A DNA stretch of 57,239 nt from Bacilli bacterium (GTDB taxonomy: Bacteria; Bacillota_I; Bacilli_A; RF39; UBA660): assembly GCA_022795155.1 (NCBI GenBank), contig JAAWGF010000007.1, forward strand, positions 1 to 57,239. The letters are read 5' to 3'. The notes under the pieces were generated by a model. It saw only the letters and a list, made by a program, of their open reading frames with translations, was not told the origin of the DNA and searched no databases. A program made the translations under genes and the position numbers. Below are positions 55,745 through 57,239 of this stretch, in pieces (within the stretch, counting starts at the first letter, position 1; every line of letters starts with the position of its first letter).

Positions 55745-56107
55745 TTATCTCGTAAATCTCCATTGTTTAAAATATGTACACTTACCTTCATTATTTAAAG
55801 ATATTTGAAAAATACCATCAATTTCTTGTTTTACATTATTTTGAATCATTGTTCTAGTCATTTGCCAATTAACAATACAAACATTTTCATCATAAGCAAT
55901 TATTTCAAATTGATAATCAATATCTTTTTGATTATCAGCAACAACATTCTAAAGATTTATTACTTCTTCAAAACTTTGACATGGTTCATCAATTGGATTT
56001 TCATAATATTGAACATTTTCATCTAATGTTTTTAGTGTATGTTCATAATCAAGTTCCTTCCAAGACTCCATAAATTCTTTTATCCAATTTTCGTATTTAA
56101 TTTTCAT
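55745..56107 (-). pseudogene. SnoaL/NTF2-like gene with one premature stop
   Basis: From the ATG at 56107 to the TAA at 55745 (121 codons) the protein has the NTF2/SnoaL layout (WIKEFMESWKELDYEHTLK start, FEIIAYDENVCIVNWQM, GIFQISLNNEGK). One TAG at codon 53 (55949-55951) interrupts it at INL-stop-NVVADN, best read as a TGG Trp changed to TAG. It lies just upstream of the desulfurase gene. Confidence 0.72.
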
Positions 56108-56139
56108 TGTTATCACCTTTCATATTTAAAATTTATAAA

Positions 56140-56418
56140 TTACTTTTTTAATAAATGAGCTGTAATAATTGTATAACTATAGGCATTAACCGTTATCTTA
56201 TAATTATCTATAATAATATACCAATTCTTACCTTTTCTATATATAGTACTGTTTAAATCTTTTAGTTTATTTTGACACCATGACACAACATCATCTGTAT
56301 TTAGATTGAGATTTCTTTTAATTCTTTCAAATTCCATGAGAGTTGTATGTAATTTATCTAAATTAGAAAGTAAAATAGAACTATCAACATTTGTTTCTTT
56401 TTTATCTATCATAATCAT
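56140..56418 (-). CDS. DUF3781 family protein
   Basis: A 92-residue protein ending in the block KNWYIIIDNYKITVNAYSYT-IITAHLLKK, with VVSWCQNKLK before it; this is my recollection of DUF3781. The function of the family is unknown. It overlaps the ASCH gene by 17 bases, so the two are cotranscribed and perhaps coupled. Start may be at the second or third Met codon. Confidence 0.7.
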   Translation of the reverse strand: MIMIDKKETNVDSSILLSNLDKLHTTLMEFERIKRNLNLNTDDVVSWCQNKLKDLNSTIYRKGKNWYIIIDNYKITVNAYSYTIITAHLLKK

Positions 56419-56794
56419 AATCCCAAAGGCTCAATTTACCATTTATTTCAATAGGTTTTATTTTTTGTATATTTTCTAATTTAAATCCATAGCCAACCCA
56501 ATCTGGTTTCTTTATAATACCATAATAAACTAAAGGATCTTTTTTAGTTAACATTTCTTTTTCTTTATCACCAATAAGGATGCAATCAGTTAAAGTACAT
56601 AAGACAATAATACAGCCAGTAGGATAATCTAAATTTAAATGTTCATATCTTTTCATAGCTTTCTTATCTATGCCCTTGCCTGCATGAATCAAAATATCAC
56701 CTCGATACTTTGTTTTCCAAGTTCTAAATTCATATTCTTTGTATCCTTCAGCAATTAAGGTAGCAAATGGTTGTTTAATCGTTATTACTTTCAT
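56402..56794 (-). CDS. ASCH-domain protein
   Basis: A 130-residue ASCH protein (ITIKQPFATLIAEGYKEYEFRTW start with a GKGIDKKA segment), a PUA-like fold that binds RNA and, in YqfB-type members, hydrolyses acetylated nucleosides. Conserved Lys (near residue 19), Glu/Arg and Trp of the ligand pocket are visible. With DUF3781 it forms a two-gene unit behind an extended -10. Confidence 0.85.
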   Translation of the reverse strand: MKVITIKQPFATLIAEGYKEYEFRTWKTKYRGDILIHAGKGIDKKAMKRYEHLNLDYPTGCIIVLCTLTDCILIGDKEKEMLTKKDPLVYYGIIKKPDWVGYGFKLENIQKIKPIEINGKLSLWDYDYDR

Positions 56795-56825
56795 ATGTAA
56801 TTCCTTTCATAATATTACTAATTTA

Positions 56826-56834
56826 ATTATAACA
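56826..56834 (-). promoter_or_regulatory. Extended -10 promoter of the ASCH-DUF3781 unit
   Basis: On the minus strand TGTTATAAT (TATAAT 56826-56831) lies about 30 bases before the ASCH gene. Confidence 0.7.
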
Positions 56835-56854
56835 TCAAACGATATATATGCCAA

Positions 56855-56882
56855 TAAAAAAACTACGGTTTATTTATCGTAG
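56855..56882 (-). terminator. Terminator of the M3 peptidase gene
   Basis: CTACG (56863-56867) and CGTAG (56878-56882) form a 5-bp stem with an AT-rich loop, followed on the minus strand by seven T. Confidence 0.75.
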
Positions 56883-56887
56883 CAACA

Positions 56888-57239
56888 TTAATTTTTAACA
56901 TTAGTAAGATTTCTAATCTGTTCAATTTTCGTTTTTAATACATCTATAGCATCATCAATATATTTATTATTGTTTAAATCGATATCAATATATTCTAGTG
57001 CTTCTTTTATCGAAACACTATTTCCTAAAGATAAAAATTTCTTATATCTTATAATAATATCATCTTTATTTTCTAGTATTCGATAAGCTATATTTGTAGC
57101 AATAGCTGTCCCAATTGAATATTGATATAAATAATAAACATCAGACATAAAGAAATGTGGTATTTTTGACCAACCATATTTAACATTGTCATCATAATTC
57201 AATGATGGTCCATTATACTTTATACTTAAATTTAAGTAT
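56888..57239 (-). CDS. C-terminal part of an M3-family oligoendopeptidase (5' end outside window)
   Basis: The frame runs off the right edge, so only the last 117 codons are seen. GWSKIPHFFMSDVYYLYQYS, IGTAIATNIAYRI and YKKFLSLGNSVSIKEAL match the C-terminal helical region of PepF/M3 oligoendopeptidases. The HExxH zinc site is upstream, outside the window. It is the first gene with any sign of peptide metabolism here. Confidence 0.85.
   Translation of the reverse strand, partial: YLNLSIKYNGPSLNYDDNVKYGWSKIPHFFMSDVYYLYQYSIGTAIATNIAYRILENKDDIIIRYKKFLSLGNSVSIKEALEYIDIDLNNNKYIDDAIDVLKTKIEQIRNLTNVKN

Overview
The window is AT-rich (my estimate is below one third G+C), uses the standard stop codons (tryptophan is TGG and TGA ends genes) and codes mostly on the minus strand. 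Gene content points to an uncultivated, anaerobic, low-GC member of the Bacilli/Erysipelotrichia/RF39-Mollicutes neighbourhood: Firmicute-type L10 and S15 leaders, an rsmC-like methyltransferase between rplL and rpoB, an [FeFe] hydrogenase, rubrerythrin, pyruvate phosphate dikinase, SpoVS, and an RpoB with Asn where susceptible bacteria have His at the main rifampicin-contact position. The lineage is inferred from gene content only.

Layout. 0-5.6 kb: end of an unknown gene, tRNA-Met, an SDR, Hsp20, and a PerR-rubrerythrin-hydrogenase operon behind a consensus promoter with an 11-1-11 palindrome at its start site; then a DUF308/papain-like gene split by a frameshift. 5.6-22 kb: core information genes (rpoC, rpoB, rsmC-like, rplL, rplJ, rplA, rplK, nusG, secE, pnp, rpsO, truB) with L10, S15 and probable L1 leader elements. 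22-26.2 kb: decayed accessory DNA (DUF488 pseudogene, GC-rich candidate RNA, transglutaminase-like gene, tRNA-Leu and tRNA-Ile2, an IS3 remnant nested in an ISL3-family shell). 26.2-37 kb: a surface protein with about 13 Cys-rich repeats, Smr protein, ppdK, Xer recombinase, XRE regulator, SSB, SufB, SufU, SpoVS, HAD phosphatase, tRNA-Gly. 37-57.2 kb: accessory region.

Three systems in the accessory region stand out. (1) At 38.6-39.4 kb a type III toxin-antitoxin locus: a ToxN/AbiQ-family toxin preceded by an attenuator and three 34-35-nt tandem repeats, each able to form a small pseudoknot with stems that change in step. (2) At 40.7-47.9 kb a nine-gene, tightly spaced minus-strand operon of small-molecule enzymes (three SDRs, one with an extra domain and one lacking the catalytic Lys; a QueD/PTPS-like protein lacking its usual Cys; an APH-like kinase; a P-loop kinase; an inositol-phosphatase-like enzyme; an RBBP9-like hydrolase; a DUF5680 protein). 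I do not recognise it as a described pathway. (3) At 49.7-55.7 kb an operon joining a cysteine desulfurase and an odd ferredoxin-thioredoxin fusion to four proteins from different N-glycosidic-bond-acting superfamilies (HhH-GPD-like, queuosine-salvage Qng1/DUF2419, nucleoside deoxyribosyltransferase-like, UDG-like) and a DHH phosphoesterase. It looks like a modified-nucleoside salvage or repair module.

Several genes are broken by single lesions (DUF308 gene, a transglutaminase-like gene, a SnoaL-like gene) or larger ones (DUF488, a serine recombinase missing its middle), so the accessory region is eroding, or the assembly has point errors there.
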